A DNA stretch of 64,000 nucleotides from Paraburkholderia silvatlantica (GTDB lineage Bacteria > Pseudomonadota > Gammaproteobacteria > Burkholderiales > Burkholderiaceae). The stretch's first letter is position 1. Every line of letters begins with the position of its first letter. The notes below the pieces were generated by a model. The model was not told the DNA's origin, did no database searches, and worked only from the letters and a program-made list of their open reading frames with translations. Shown here one piece after another: positions 27,365 through 36,470 of this stretch. The stretch is from positions 62,001-126,000 of the forward strand of contig NZ_QEOL01000011.1 in NCBI RefSeq assembly GCF_003096715.1, written 5' to 3'. Position numbers and translations under genes: made by a program.

Positions 27365-27400
27365 CCCCTTACGCGCTCTCCCCTTACGCGCTCTCCCCTT
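27365..27400. repeat. 15-bp tandem repeat at the end of the adenosyltransferase gene
   Basis: The unit CCCCTTACGCGCTCT occurs at 27365-27379 and 27380-27394, then a partial third copy. The unit keeps the reading frame and contains the stop codon of the leftward gene, so two in-frame TAA codons are spaced 15 bp apart. Loss or gain of a unit would alter only the extreme C-terminus. Confidence 0.85.
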
Positions 27401-27977
27401 CGCCCTCCCCCTTGCCCGCGCCCCGGTCGTGCCGCCAGAGCACGTCGCTGCCGCCCGCGGCCTGGTTGAGCACGCGCGCGAGCACGAACAGCAGGTCGGA
27501 GAGCCGGTTGACGTAGCGTCGCGGCGTATCTGCTGGGGGCGGGCCTGAGTTCGCCGAGGCGCCAAGTGCGACGACCGCGCGTTCCGCACGCCGGCATACG
27601 GTACGGCACACGTGCGCGAGCGCCGCCGCCCGCGAGCCGCCCGGGAGGATGAATTCCTTGAGCGGCGGCAGCGTGGCGTTGTAATGCGCGAGCCAGCCAT
27701 CGAGCCGCGCAAGGTGTTCGTCGGCCACGAGCGTGTGGCCCGGTATGCACAGCTCGCCGCCGAGATCGAACAGGTCGTGCTGGATGGCGACGAGCGCCTC
27801 GCGCACGTCGTCGGGGAGCGTTTCGCACAGCAACACGCCGATCTGCGAGTTCAGCTCGTCGACGTCGCCGATCGCGGCGATGCGCGCGTCGTCCTTGCGC
27901 ACGCGGCTGCCGTCGCCGAGCCCGGTCGAGCCGTCATCGCCGGTGCGCGTTGCAATCTTGCTCAGGCGATTGCCCAT
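27384..27977 (-). CDS. ATP:cob(I)alamin adenosyltransferase, PduO type
   Basis: 197 aa from the ATG at 27977, preceded by GGAGAGC. It transfers the 5'-deoxyadenosyl group of ATP to cob(I)alamin, making coenzyme B12. Signatures are the N-terminal ATP site (KIATRTGDDGSTGLGDGSRV), the GDVDELNSQIG helix, the FILPGGS loop and RRAERAVV. It ends with a non-conserved Gly/Glu/Lys tail encoded partly by a tandem repeat. No other cobalamin gene is nearby; the divergent neighbour is an FAD-dependent dehydrogenase. Confidence 0.93.
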   Translation of the reverse strand: MGNRLSKIATRTGDDGSTGLGDGSRVRKDDARIAAIGDVDELNSQIGVLLCETLPDDVREALVAIQHDLFDLGGELCIPGHTLVADEHLARLDGWLAHYNATLPPLKEFILPGGSRAAALAHVCRTVCRRAERAVVALGASANSGPPPADTPRRYVNRLSDLLFVLARVLNQAAGGSDVLWRHDRGAGKGEGEGESA

Positions 27978-28099
27978 GTCGTGCTCTCCGCAGGTGAAAA
28001 TTTGCGCAGGTCGCGCATCACGCGCGCCCGGCGCGGTCCAGGGTGCCCAGGTCCGCCGGCCATTATAGGTTTCGTGCACTGCAGCATGCGGAGCGCGGC

Positions 28100-28127
28100 T
28101 TTGCGGCGCAGACGTTCAGCGTAAAAT
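28100..28127 (+). promoter_or_regulatory. Candidate promoter of the GlcD-like gene
   Basis: TAAAAT at 28122-28127 could be the -10 box and TTTGCG at 28100-28105 the -35 box, with a 16-bp spacer. It is 42 bp before the GTG start at 28170. The -35 match is weak, so this is a suggestion only. Confidence 0.4.
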
Positions 28128-28169
28128 GGTCCGCACCAGAAGTCATACCCATACGAAGGAGACTCCCGC

Positions 28170-29585
28170 GTGAATCACCCTGCGCCGCCGGCCCTCGCAC
28201 GCCGCCCGTTCCCCACCGAACTCCTCGATCAGCTGCGCAGCGCGTTCGGCGAACGCGTCTCCACCTCCGAAGCCGTACGCGCCCATCACGGCCGCGACGA
28301 ATCGCCGTTCGACCCGCAACTGCCCGACGCCGTGGTGTTCGCGCAGAGCACCGGGGATATCCAGACCATCGTCAAGTTGTGCGCCCGTCATGGCGTGCCG
28401 ATCATTCCCTACGGCAATGGTTCGTCGCTCGAAGGTCACTTGCTGGCCGTGCAGGGCGGCGTGTCGATCGACCTTTCGCAGATGAACCGCGTGCTCTCGA
28501 TCAACGCCGAGGACCTCACCGTGACGGTCGAGCCTGGCATCTCGCGCAAGCAGCTCAACGAAGCGCTGCGCGACACGGGCCTGTTCTTCCCGATCGACCC
28601 GGGCGCCGATGCGAGCATCGGCGGCATGACGGCCACGCGCGCCTCGGGCACCAACGCCGTGCGCTACGGCACGATGCGCGAGAACGTGCTCGGCCTGAGC
28701 GCCGTGCTCGCCGACGGTCGCGTCGTCAAAACCGGCACGCGCGCGCGCAAGTCGTCGGCAGGCTACGACCTCACGCGCCTTTTCGTCGGCTCGGAAGGCA
28801 CGCTCGGCGTGATCACCGAAATCACAGTGCGGCTCTACCCGCAGCCCGAGGCAGTCTCGGCGGCGGTGTGCGCATTCCCTTCGATGGCGGAGGCCGTGCG
28901 CACGGTGATCGAGACGATCCAGATCGGCGTGCCGATTGCGCGCGTGGAATTCATCGACTCGCTTGCGGTGCGCGCGATCAACAAGCATTCGAACCTCACG
29001 CTGCGCGAAAAGCACACGCTCTTCTTCGAATTTCACGGCACCGAGGCGGGCGTCGCGGAGCAGGCGCAGCTCGTGCAGGAGCTCGCTGCGCAGCACGGCG
29101 GCGAAGGCTTCGAGTGGGCCACGCGCCCCGAGGACCGCAGCCGCCTGTGGAACGCGCGCCACAACGCCTATTTCGCGATGCTGCAGCTCAAGCCCGGCTG
29201 CCGCGCCGTGACGACCGACGTGTGCGTGCCGATCTCGCGCCTCGCCGAATGCGTCATCGAAACGGAAACCGATCTCAAGGCCTCGCCGCTGCCCTGCCCG
29301 ATCGTCGGCCACGTGGGCGACGGCAACTTCCACGTGGCGATCCTGATCGACCCGGACAAGCCCGAGGAAATCGACGAGGCCGAGCGCCTGAATCGCCGCA
29401 TCGTGCAGCGCGCGATCGCGATGGACGGCACCTGCACGGGCGAGCACGGCATCGGCCTGCACAAGATGGATTTCCTCGTCGAAGAACACGGCGCGGACAC
29501 CATCGACACAATGCGCGCGATCAAGCACGCACTCGATCCGCACAACCTGATGAATCCGGGCAAGATCTTCAGCTGGGCGGCGTAA
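28170..29585 (+). CDS. FAD-linked 2-hydroxyacid dehydrogenase (D-lactate/glycolate type)
   Basis: 471 aa. PCMH-type FAD domain (PIIPYGNGSSLEGHLLAVQG near residue 75; GADASIGGMTATRASGTNAV) and C-terminal FAD-oxidase domain with the metal-binding GHVGDGNFH and GEHGIGLHKM motifs. Such enzymes oxidise D-lactate or glycolate and pass electrons to cytochrome or quinone. The start is GTG at 28170 with GAAGGAG at proper spacing. It is a distant paralogue of glcD, which follows 48 bp later; they probably share a transcript. Substrate preference cannot be decided from sequence. Confidence 0.9.
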   Translation: MNHPAPPALARRPFPTELLDQLRSAFGERVSTSEAVRAHHGRDESPFDPQLPDAVVFAQSTGDIQTIVKLCARHGVPIIPYGNGSSLEGHLLAVQGGVSIDLSQMNRVLSINAEDLTVTVEPGISRKQLNEALRDTGLFFPIDPGADASIGGMTATRASGTNAVRYGTMRENVLGLSAVLADGRVVKTGTRARKSSAGYDLTRLFVGSEGTLGVITEITVRLYPQPEAVSAAVCAFPSMAEAVRTVIETIQIGVPIARVEFIDSLAVRAINKHSNLTLREKHTLFFEFHGTEAGVAEQAQLVQELAAQHGGEGFEWATRPEDRSRLWNARHNAYFAMLQLKPGCRAVTTDVCVPISRLAECVIETETDLKASPLPCPIVGHVGDGNFHVAILIDPDKPEEIDEAERLNRRIVQRAIAMDGTCTGEHGIGLHKMDFLVEEHGADTIDTMRAIKHALDPHNLMNPGKIFSWAA

Positions 29586-29633
29586 CCGACAAGCGCGGAG
29601 ACGCGCACCCAGGCGCAACAGACGGGAGGAGAC

Positions 29634-31139
29634 ATGAACGCACCCGAGGCGAACTTGCCCGAGCTGAGCCCGGAAGCGCTCGCGCAACGCCAGCGCGAGG
29701 TAGTCCAGGCGTTGATGGCCGTGCTGCCGGCGCATTGCCTGCTGCATCGAGAGGAGGACACCGTCGCTTACGAGTGCGACGGCCTTGCCGCCTACCGGCG
29801 GCTGCCGCTCGCCGTGGCGCTGCCGGAGACCGAGTCGCAGGTGCAACGCATCGTGCAGATCTGCCGGCGCCTCGACGTGCCGGTCGTGCCGCGCGGCGCG
29901 GGCACCGGTCTGTCGGGCGGCGCCATGCCGATCCGGCACGGCATTGTGCTCTCGCTCGCGCGCTTCAAGCGCATTCTCGAAGTCGATCCCTACGCGCGCA
30001 CGGCCACCGTGCAGCCCGGCGTGCGCAATCTGGCCGTTTCCGAAGCGGCGGCGCCCTTCGGCCTTTACTACGCGCCAGACCCTTCGTCGCAGATCGCCTG
30101 CACGATAGGCGGCAACGTTTCGGAGAACTCGGGCGGCGTCCATTGCCTCAAGTACGGCCTCACGGTGCACAACGTGCTGCGCGTGCGCGCCGTGACGATG
30201 GACGGCGAGATCGTCGAATTCGGCTCGCTCGCGCCCGATGCGCCGGGCCTCGATCTGCTCGCGGTGATGATCGGCAGCGAAGGCATGTTCGCCATCGTGA
30301 CCGAAGTGACCGTCAAGCTGATTCCGCGCCCGCAGACCGCGCAGGTCATCATGGCGAGCTTCGACGACGTCGTGAAAGGGGGCGACGCCGTGGCGGGCAT
30401 CATCGCCTCGGGCATCATTCCGGCGGGCCTGGAAATGATGGACAAGCCGGCCACGCGCGCCGTGGAGGAGTTCGTCAACGCGGGCTACGACCTTGACGCC
30501 GCCGCGATCCTGCTGTGCGAAGCCGACGGCACGCCAGAGGAAGTCGCCGACGAGATCGCGCGCACGACCGCGGTGCTGCGCGAGCATGGCGCCACGCGCA
30601 TCCAGATTTCGCGCACCGAGGAAGAACGCCTGCGCTTCTGGTCGGGCCGCAAGAATGCGTTTCCGGCCGCGGGCCGCATCTCGCCCGACTACTACTGCAT
30701 GGACGGCACCGTGCCGCGCCGCGCGATCGGGCCGCTGCTCGCGCGCATCCACGAAATGGAACAGCAGTACGGACTGCGCTGCATCAACGTCTTCCATGCC
30801 GGCGACGGCAACATGCACCCGCTCATTCTCTTCAACGGCAACGACCTCGACGAATGGCACCGCGCAGAGGCCTTCGGCTCGGACATTCTCGAAACCTGCG
30901 TCGAGCTGGGGGGCACCGTGACGGGCGAGCACGGCGTGGGCATCGAAAAGATCAATTCGATGTGCGTGCAATTCTCGCCCCAGGAGCGCGACGCGTTTCA
31001 TGCGGTGAAACACGCGTTCGATCCGGCAAGGCTCCTCAACCCCGACAAGGGCATCCCCACGCGGGCGCGCTGCGCGGAGTACGGGCGCATGCACGTGCGC
31101 GGGAATCTGCTGCCGCACCCCGAGTTGCCGCGTTTCTGA
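29634..31139 (+). CDS. glcD: Glycolate oxidase FAD subunit
   Basis: 501 aa, the usual GlcD length. It oxidises glycolate to glyoxylate in a membrane-associated complex with GlcE and GlcF. The FAD domain shows VVPRGAGTGLSGGAMPIRHG near residue 84 and DPSSQIACTIGGNVSENSGG; the C-terminus has FHAGDGNMHPLILF and GEHGVGIEKINSM. A GGGAGGAGAC ribosome site precedes the ATG at 29634. glcE and glcF follow on the same strand after a 152-bp gap that carries its own promoter-like boxes. Confidence 0.95.
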   Translation: MNAPEANLPELSPEALAQRQREVVQALMAVLPAHCLLHREEDTVAYECDGLAAYRRLPLAVALPETESQVQRIVQICRRLDVPVVPRGAGTGLSGGAMPIRHGIVLSLARFKRILEVDPYARTATVQPGVRNLAVSEAAAPFGLYYAPDPSSQIACTIGGNVSENSGGVHCLKYGLTVHNVLRVRAVTMDGEIVEFGSLAPDAPGLDLLAVMIGSEGMFAIVTEVTVKLIPRPQTAQVIMASFDDVVKGGDAVAGIIASGIIPAGLEMMDKPATRAVEEFVNAGYDLDAAAILLCEADGTPEEVADEIARTTAVLREHGATRIQISRTEEERLRFWSGRKNAFPAAGRISPDYYCMDGTVPRRAIGPLLARIHEMEQQYGLRCINVFHAGDGNMHPLILFNGNDLDEWHRAEAFGSDILETCVELGGTVTGEHGVGIEKINSMCVQFSPQERDAFHAVKHAFDPARLLNPDKGIPTRARCAEYGRMHVRGNLLPHPELPRF

Positions 31140-31213
31140 CCGACGCGCAAGCACGCACGAGGCCCCGCGCCGTCTATGCATATCGCGTGACCCGAATGAG
31201 GGTCCGCTCCGGG

Positions 31214-31241
31214 TTGTCAGGCGAGGTTCGCTCAGTACAAT
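31214..31241 (+). promoter_or_regulatory. Sigma-70-like promoter between glcD and glcE
   Basis: TTGTCA at 31214-31219 and TACAAT at 31236-31241 are separated by 16 bp, close to consensus. The site is 50 bp before the glcE start. A direct repeat (ACGAACAAGC twice) follows in the leader. It suggests that glcE-glcF can be transcribed without glcD. Confidence 0.6.
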
Positions 31242-31291
31242 CGAACGAACCATATAACGAACAAGCAACGAACAAGCGCGACCATCACGAC

Positions 31292-32380
31292 ATGGAAGAG
31301 GACGACATCGTCTCGGACTGGTCCGAACGCATCCGCGCGGCGAGCGCCGATGGGCGGGCGCTGCGCATTCGCGGCGGGGGTACCAAGGACTGGTATGGCC
31401 AGGCGCTCGAAGGCGAGATTCTCGACACGCGCGCGCACCGCGGCGTCATCGCTTACGACCCGGCGGAACTCGTGATCACGGCGCGCGCCGGCACATCGCT
31501 TGCGGAGATCGAAACGGCGCTTGCGGCCCACGGCCAGATGCTCGCCTTCGAGCCGCCGCATTTTGGCGCGCAGGCCACCCTGGGCGGCTGCATCGCCGCA
31601 GGCATTGCCGGGCCGCGGCGGGCGAGCGCGGGCGCACCGCGCGACTTCGTGCTGGGCGCGGTGCTCATGAACGGTCACGGCGAAGTGCTGCATTTCGGCG
31701 GCCAGGTCGTGAAGAACGTGGCGGGCTACGACGTCTCGCGGCTCATGGCGGGCTCGCTCGGCACGCTCGGCCTGCTGCTGGAGCTTTCGGTGAAGGTGCT
31801 GCCGGCGCCGCAAGCGGAAACCACGCTCAAATTCGACATGAACGGCACCGACGCCGTGCGCAAGCTCAACGAATGGGGCGGCCGCCCGCTGCCGATGACG
31901 GCGAGCGCCTGGCGCAACGGCACGCTCGCGGTACGCCTCGCGGGCGCGGAAGCCGCGGTGAAGACAGCCCGCGCGAGCCTGGGCGGCGAAGTGGTGGACG
32001 CCGTGGAAGCCGAACGCTTCTGGGCGGGCCTGCGCGAGCAGACCGATCCGTTCTTCGCGTCCATTGCGCCCAACGCGGCGCTGTGGCGGCTCGCGCTGCC
32101 CTCGATCGCTGAGCCCCTGCAACTGCCTGGCGCGCAACTCATGGAATGGGGCGGCGCGCAGCGCTGGTGGATCACGGAAACCGACGCCCAGACGGTGCGC
32201 ATCAGCGCGAAGCAGGCCGGCGGTCACGCGACGATGTTCCGCACGGGGCGCGACTACGACCGCAGCGCGGGGGTGTTCACGCCTTTGCCGGCGCCGCTCA
32301 TGAAGATCCATCGCGGCCTGAAGGCCGCCTTCGACCCGGCCCGCATCTTCAATCGCGGCCGGCTGTATTCCGACTTCTGA
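31292..32380 (+). CDS. glcE: Glycolate oxidase subunit GlcE
   Basis: 362 aa from the ATG at 31292. It carries the PCMH-type FAD domain only (RIRGGGTKDWYGQ near residue 25; PPHFGAQATLGGCIAAGIAG; VKNVAGYDVSRLMAGSLGTL), shorter than GlcD as expected for GlcE. It ends with the FDPARIFNRGRLY segment shared by this family. It partners GlcD and GlcF. The frame is open upstream into glcD, but conserved sequence starts only after residue 20 here. glcF begins 18 bp later. Confidence 0.93.
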   Translation: MEEDDIVSDWSERIRAASADGRALRIRGGGTKDWYGQALEGEILDTRAHRGVIAYDPAELVITARAGTSLAEIETALAAHGQMLAFEPPHFGAQATLGGCIAAGIAGPRRASAGAPRDFVLGAVLMNGHGEVLHFGGQVVKNVAGYDVSRLMAGSLGTLGLLLELSVKVLPAPQAETTLKFDMNGTDAVRKLNEWGGRPLPMTASAWRNGTLAVRLAGAEAAVKTARASLGGEVVDAVEAERFWAGLREQTDPFFASIAPNAALWRLALPSIAEPLQLPGAQLMEWGGAQRWWITETDAQTVRISAKQAGGHATMFRTGRDYDRSAGVFTPLPAPLMKIHRGLKAAFDPARIFNRGRLYSDF

Positions 32381-32398
32381 CGACACCCACACGCGGCG

Positions 32399-33640
32399 AT
32401 GCAGACGAACCTCGCGGAATTCATACGCAACACCCCCGACGGCGACGAAGCCGACGCGATCCTGCGCAAGTGCGTGCATTGCGGCTTCTGCACCGCGACC
32501 TGCCCGACCTATCAGTTGCTCGGCGACGAGCTGGACGGCCCGCGCGGGCGCATCTATCTCATGAAGCAGATGGTGGAAGGCGCGCCGGTCACGAAGAGCA
32601 CGCTCACGCACCTCGACCGCTGCCTCACGTGCCGCAGTTGCGAGACCACCTGCCCTTCCGGCGTGCAGTACGGGCGCCTCGTGGAAGTGGGCCGCAAGCA
32701 TGCCGAACAGATGGTGAAGCGTCCGCTGCGCCAGCGCGTCATGCGCCGCCTGCTCGCAGGCTTGCTGCCGCGCCGCGCCCTCTTCACACCGGCCATGCGC
32801 CTCGGCCAGCAGGTGCGGCCGCTTCTGCCCAGGCGCCTGCGCGACAAGGTGCCCGTGCGCCAGCGCCCGCTCGCGTGGCCCACGGCCAGGCACGCGCGCA
32901 GGATGCTGATGCTGCAGGGCTGCGTGCAGCCTTCGATGATGCCCAACATCAACATCGCCACCGCGCGCGTGCTGGACGCGCTCGGCATCGAAACGATCGT
33001 CGCGCCGCAAGCGGGCTGCTGCGGCGCGATCCGCCTGCATATGGGCTACACCGACGACGCGCTCGATGACGCACGCGCGAACATCGACGCCTGGTGGCCC
33101 TACATAGAGAAAGGCGTCGAGCAAGGCGTGGAAGCGATCGTGATGAACGCCTCGGGCTGCGGCGCGACGGTGAAGGAATACGCGCACCTGCTGCGCGACG
33201 ATCCGGCCTATGCGGAAAAAGCGCGCCGCGTGGTCGAGCTCACACGCGACCTTTCGGAGCTGCTGCCCGCATTCGAGGAACAGCTCGTGGCCACGACGAG
33301 GCGCCGCAGCATCAGGACGGTGGCCTGGCATCCGCCCTGCACGCTGCAGCATGGCCAGCAGTTGCGCGGCGGCGTGGAACGGCTCCTCACCGCGCTCGGG
33401 CTCGACGTGCGGCTGCCCGCCGACAGCCATCTTTGCTGCGGCTCCGCAGGCACGTATTCGATCACGCAGCCGCGCCTTTCCTACACGCTGCGCAACCAGA
33501 AAGTGGACCGCCTGCAGGCGCTGGAGCCGCAATTGATCGTCTCCGCCAACATAGGCTGCATCACGCACCTGCAAAGCGGCACGGCGATTCCGGTCACGCA
33601 CTGGATTGAGCTGGTCGAACATATGCTGGCGACGAATTGA
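32399..33640 (+). CDS. glcF: Glycolate oxidase iron-sulfur subunit
   Basis: 413 aa. Two N-terminal [4Fe-4S] ferredoxin motifs (CVHCGFCTATCPTY near residue 26 and CLTCRSCETTCPSG near 78) are followed by two CCG domains (QAGCCGAIRLH and LCCGSAGTYS) typical of heterodisulfide-reductase-like electron carriers. It passes electrons from GlcD/GlcE toward the quinone pool at the inner membrane. The gene follows glcE by 18 bp. No glcC regulator or glcB malate synthase is seen in this window. Confidence 0.95.
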   Translation: MQTNLAEFIRNTPDGDEADAILRKCVHCGFCTATCPTYQLLGDELDGPRGRIYLMKQMVEGAPVTKSTLTHLDRCLTCRSCETTCPSGVQYGRLVEVGRKHAEQMVKRPLRQRVMRRLLAGLLPRRALFTPAMRLGQQVRPLLPRRLRDKVPVRQRPLAWPTARHARRMLMLQGCVQPSMMPNINIATARVLDALGIETIVAPQAGCCGAIRLHMGYTDDALDDARANIDAWWPYIEKGVEQGVEAIVMNASGCGATVKEYAHLLRDDPAYAEKARRVVELTRDLSELLPAFEEQLVATTRRRSIRTVAWHPPCTLQHGQQLRGGVERLLTALGLDVRLPADSHLCCGSAGTYSITQPRLSYTLRNQKVDRLQALEPQLIVSANIGCITHLQSGTAIPVTHWIELVEHMLATN

Positions 33641-33742
33641 GTCCATCGGGAACGGGACCAGCGTAACGGGACGCGCGGCGCACCAACACTCAGCCGATCG
33701 GTATAGCCTTTCTGGCCAGTATTTCGCGCCGTGCGCAGTCCG

Positions 33743-33748
33743 TATAAT
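33743..33748 (+). promoter_or_regulatory. Perfect -10 hexamer upstream of the YggS-type gene
   Basis: TATAAT at 33743-33748 lies 71 bp before the next start codon, in the 179-bp gap after glcF. No good -35 box is found at 16-18 bp, so the promoter assignment rests on the -10 box and on its position. Confidence 0.4.
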
Positions 33749-33819
33749 GGCCGTCGTTCTGTTCGTTTTGGATCCAGAAAGGCGGCGCGCGCCCTTTCAC
33801 GTGCCGGCCTTCAAGCCCG

Positions 33820-34518
33820 ATGACCGATCTTTCCCGCAATCTCGAAGTGGTCCGCGAGCGCATCGCGGCCGCCGCCCGCAACGCCGGCCGCGACCCGCAA
33901 AGCGTGGCGCTGCTCGCGGTTTCCAAAACGTTTCCTGCGCAGGACGTGCGCGCCGCTCACGCTGCCGGCCAGCACGCGTTCGGCGAAAACTACGTGCAGG
34001 AATCCATGGACAAGATCGAAGCGCTCGCCGACTTGCGCGCGAGCATCGAATGGCATTTCATCGGGCCGCTCCAATCGAACAAGACACGCCCCGTAGCCGA
34101 GCGTTTCGACTGGGTCCATTCGGTCGATCGTCTGAAGATTGCCGAACGCCTGTCGGCGCAACGTCCCGCCGGCATGGCGCCGCTGAACGTCTGCCTGCAG
34201 GTCAACGTGAGCGGCGAGGCCAGCAAGAGCGGCGTCGCTGCACAAGAAGCGCAGCAGGTCGCGCGCCAGATCGCCGCCCTGCCCAACCTGCGCCTGCGCG
34301 GGCTCATGTCGATTCCCGAGCCGGAAACCTCGCTCGAGGCGCAACGCGCGCCGCACCGCCAGCTGCGCGAGCTGTTCGAAGCGCTGCGCGCAGATGGCCT
34401 CGCGCTCGACACGCTCTCCATGGGCATGTCGGCCGACCTCGAAGCAGCGGTGCTCGAAGGCGCGACGATCGTGCGCGTCGGCACCGCAATTTTCGGCGCA
34501 CGCGACTACGCTCATTGA
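33820..34518 (+). CDS. YggS-family pyridoxal-phosphate homeostasis protein
   Basis: 232 aa, a single TIM-barrel domain like the N-terminal half of alanine racemase. The PLP lysine sits in VALLAVSKTFPAQD (about residue 36). The phosphate-binding and family motifs HFIGPLQSNK, SMGMSADLEAAV and VRVGTAIFG are intact. It buffers PLP and affects amino-acid pools rather than catalysing a known reaction. It precedes proC by 22 bp, the classical YggS-proC pairing. Confidence 0.95.
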   Translation: MTDLSRNLEVVRERIAAAARNAGRDPQSVALLAVSKTFPAQDVRAAHAAGQHAFGENYVQESMDKIEALADLRASIEWHFIGPLQSNKTRPVAERFDWVHSVDRLKIAERLSAQRPAGMAPLNVCLQVNVSGEASKSGVAAQEAQQVARQIAALPNLRLRGLMSIPEPETSLEAQRAPHRQLRELFEALRADGLALDTLSMGMSADLEAAVLEGATIVRVGTAIFGARDYAH

Positions 34519-34540
34519 TTCACTGAACGATTCCATCACC

Positions 34541-35356
34541 ATGAAAATTGCCTTCATCGGCGGCGGCAACATGGCCTCCGCACTCATCGGCGGCCTGATC
34601 CGCAAGGGCGTTCCCGCCGGCAACCTCTACGCGATCGATCCGAACGAGGACGCCCGCAAGCGCAGCGCCGAGCAGTTCGGCGTGCGCACCGGCGCCGCCG
34701 CGGACGACGCGCTCGCTTCGTACGACGCGGTTCTGATCGCCGTGAAGCCGCAAATCGCCAAGGCTGTGGCCGAAGGCATCGCCCCGCACCTGGGCGCCAA
34801 TCAGGTCGTCATCAGCATCATGGCCGGTATTCGCATCGACGATCTCTCGCGCTGGCTGAACGGCCACGCGCGCGTCGTGCGCACGATGCCGAACACGCCC
34901 GCGCTGATCGGCATGGGCGCCACCGGCCTCGTCGCGAGCGGGAGCGTGGACAAAGCGGGCCGCCAGCTCGCCTCGGACGTGCTCGGCGCAGTCGGCCAAA
35001 CAGTCTGGTTCGACGACGAAGCGAAGATCGACGCGGTCACGGGCATCTCGGGCAGCGGCCCGGCCTACGTGTTCTATTTCATCGAAGCGCTCGAAGAAGC
35101 GGCGCGCCAGCTCGGCATGGACGAGCAGCAAGGCCGCGCGCTCGCCATCGCCACGTTCGCGGGCGCGGCGCAGCTCGCGCTGCAGTCGGACGAGCCGCCC
35201 GCCGTGCTGCGCGAGCGCGTGACCTCCAGGGGCGGCACGACCGCCGCCGCGCTGGCGTCGTTCGACGCTACGGGCGTGAAAGCCGCCATCGTCAAGGGCG
35301 CGCTCGCGGCCGACGCACGCGCGAAGGAAATGGGCGAGGAATTCGGCAAGCAGTAA
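34541..35356 (+). CDS. proC: Pyrroline-5-carboxylate reductase
   Basis: 271 aa. It catalyses the last step of proline synthesis, P5C to proline with NAD(P)H. The N-terminal Rossmann loop IAFIGGGNMASALIGGL starts at residue 3, the MPNTPALIGMGATGL segment follows, and the C-terminal domain has GISGSGPAYVFYFIEAL and RVTSRGGTTAAAL. The start is the ATG at 34541; the frame upstream overlaps the YggS-type gene. A strong terminator follows 25 bp after the stop. Confidence 0.97.
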   Translation: MKIAFIGGGNMASALIGGLIRKGVPAGNLYAIDPNEDARKRSAEQFGVRTGAAADDALASYDAVLIAVKPQIAKAVAEGIAPHLGANQVVISIMAGIRIDDLSRWLNGHARVVRTMPNTPALIGMGATGLVASGSVDKAGRQLASDVLGAVGQTVWFDDEAKIDAVTGISGSGPAYVFYFIEALEEAARQLGMDEQQGRALAIATFAGAAQLALQSDEPPAVLRERVTSRGGTTAAALASFDATGVKAAIVKGALAADARAKEMGEEFGKQ

Positions 35357-35380
35357 GCCTGCCGCAGCGTCCGGAGAGCA

Positions 35381-35413
35381 AAAGCGCCGGGTGTGTCACG
35401 CACCCGGCGCTTT
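35381..35413. terminator. Bidirectional rho-independent terminator, proC/ubiA
   Basis: AAAGCGCCGGGTG (35381-35393) pairs perfectly with CACCCGGCGCTTT (35401-35413) over a seven-base loop and continues into a T-run. It separates the convergent proC and ubiA genes. Confidence 0.95.
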
Positions 35414-35429
35414 TTTCGTCGACCTGGCC

Positions 35430-36293
35430 TCAGAATCCCGCGACGGCGTAATGGGCCGCAATGCCTACGAACAGCACGCCGCCCAGCCAGTTGTTGTGGC
35501 GGAACGCGGCGAAGCACGGCATGCGTTCGCGGTTCCTGATGAGCGTGTAGTGATAAACGGCGCAGCCCACGGCGGCCGCCCAGCCGAGCCAGTAGAGCCA
35601 GCCGAAGCCCAGCGTCACGCCCACCCACACGTAAATGCCCAGCGTGGCCGCATAGCAGAGCATGATCGCGAGCACGTCGAAGCGGCCGAACGTGAGCGCC
35701 GAGGTGCGAATGCCGATCTTGATGTCGTCGTCGCGATCGACCATCGCGTATTCGGTGTCGTAGGCCACGGACCAGAACACGTTTGCAACGAGCATGATCC
35801 ACGCGAGCGCCGGCACGTGATCCTGCACGGCGGCGAATGCCATGGGAATACCGAAGCCGAACGCGATGCCCAGATACGCCTGCGGAATCGCGAAAAAGCG
35901 CTTGGTGAACGGATACGACGCCGCCACGAACAGCGCCACGACCGAAAGCTGTTTGGTAAGCGCATTGAGCGGCAGGATCAACAGGAACGACACGAGCGCG
36001 AGGCCCACGGCAATCGCCACCGCCTCCCAGGCGCGAATGCGGCCCGACGTGATGGGACGTTCGGCCGTGCGCTTCACGTGGCGGTCGAAGTCGCGGTCGG
36101 CATAGTCGTTGATCGCGCAGCCCGCCGAGCGCATCAGCACGGTACCGACCGTGAAGATGATCAGCAGCGAGAGGGACGGATGGCCATCCGATGCGATCCA
36201 CAGCGCGTTGAGCGTCGGCCACAGCAGCAGCAGGCTGCCAATCGGCTTGTCCATGCGGACGAGCCGCAGATAGAGCGGGAGTCGGGCGAACAT
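35430..36293 (-). CDS. ubiA: 4-hydroxybenzoate octaprenyltransferase
   Basis: 287 aa integral membrane prenyltransferase of ubiquinone synthesis, with eight or nine spans. The two Asp-rich motifs that bind prenyl diphosphate-Mg are both present: [19 protein letters not shown] near residue 62 and the [14 protein letters not shown] motif near residue 186. It attaches the polyprenyl tail to 4-hydroxybenzoate. It lies downstream of dps on the same strand with a hairpin between them. Confidence 0.95.
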   Translation of the reverse strand: MFARLPLYLRLVRMDKPIGSLLLLWPTLNALWIASDGHPSLSLLIIFTVGTVLMRSAGCAINDYADRDFDRHVKRTAERPITSGRIRAWEAVAIAVGLALVSFLLILPLNALTKQLSVVALFVAASYPFTKRFFAIPQAYLGIAFGFGIPMAFAAVQDHVPALAWIMLVANVFWSVAYDTEYAMVDRDDDIKIGIRTSALTFGRFDVLAIMLCYAATLGIYVWVGVTLGFGWLYWLGWAAAVGCAVYHYTLIRNRERMPCFAAFRHNNWLGGVLFVGIAAHYAVAGF

Positions 36294-36392
36294 GATCGGG
36301 GCGGGAAAAACGATGCCGCTATTGTAGGCCAGGGCGGCAGGCCAAGGCGCCGCGCCGTCGCCGCGAGCCGCACCCGCACCCGCACCAAAATG

Positions 36393-36420
36393 AAGGCCCG
36401 CCGGACATCCGGCGGGCCTT
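36393..36420 (-). terminator. Hairpin terminator after dps
   Basis: AAGGCCCGCCGG (36393-36404) and CCGGCGGGCCTT (36409-36420) form a perfect 12-bp stem with a four-base loop. It lies about 50 bp beyond the dps stop, before ubiA. The T-run on the minus strand is interrupted (TTCATTTT), so some read-through to ubiA is possible. Confidence 0.75.
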
Positions 36421-36470
36421 TCATCGCGCTCGTCGTGCTTCGGCTGCAGCGCCCGGGCGCCGCAACGGCA

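Noticed and set aside
28143..31268. 1041-codon open frame on the minus strand across the GlcD-like gene and glcD
   Set aside because: Shadow of two well-supported genes with conserved motifs; no ribosome site and no family features.
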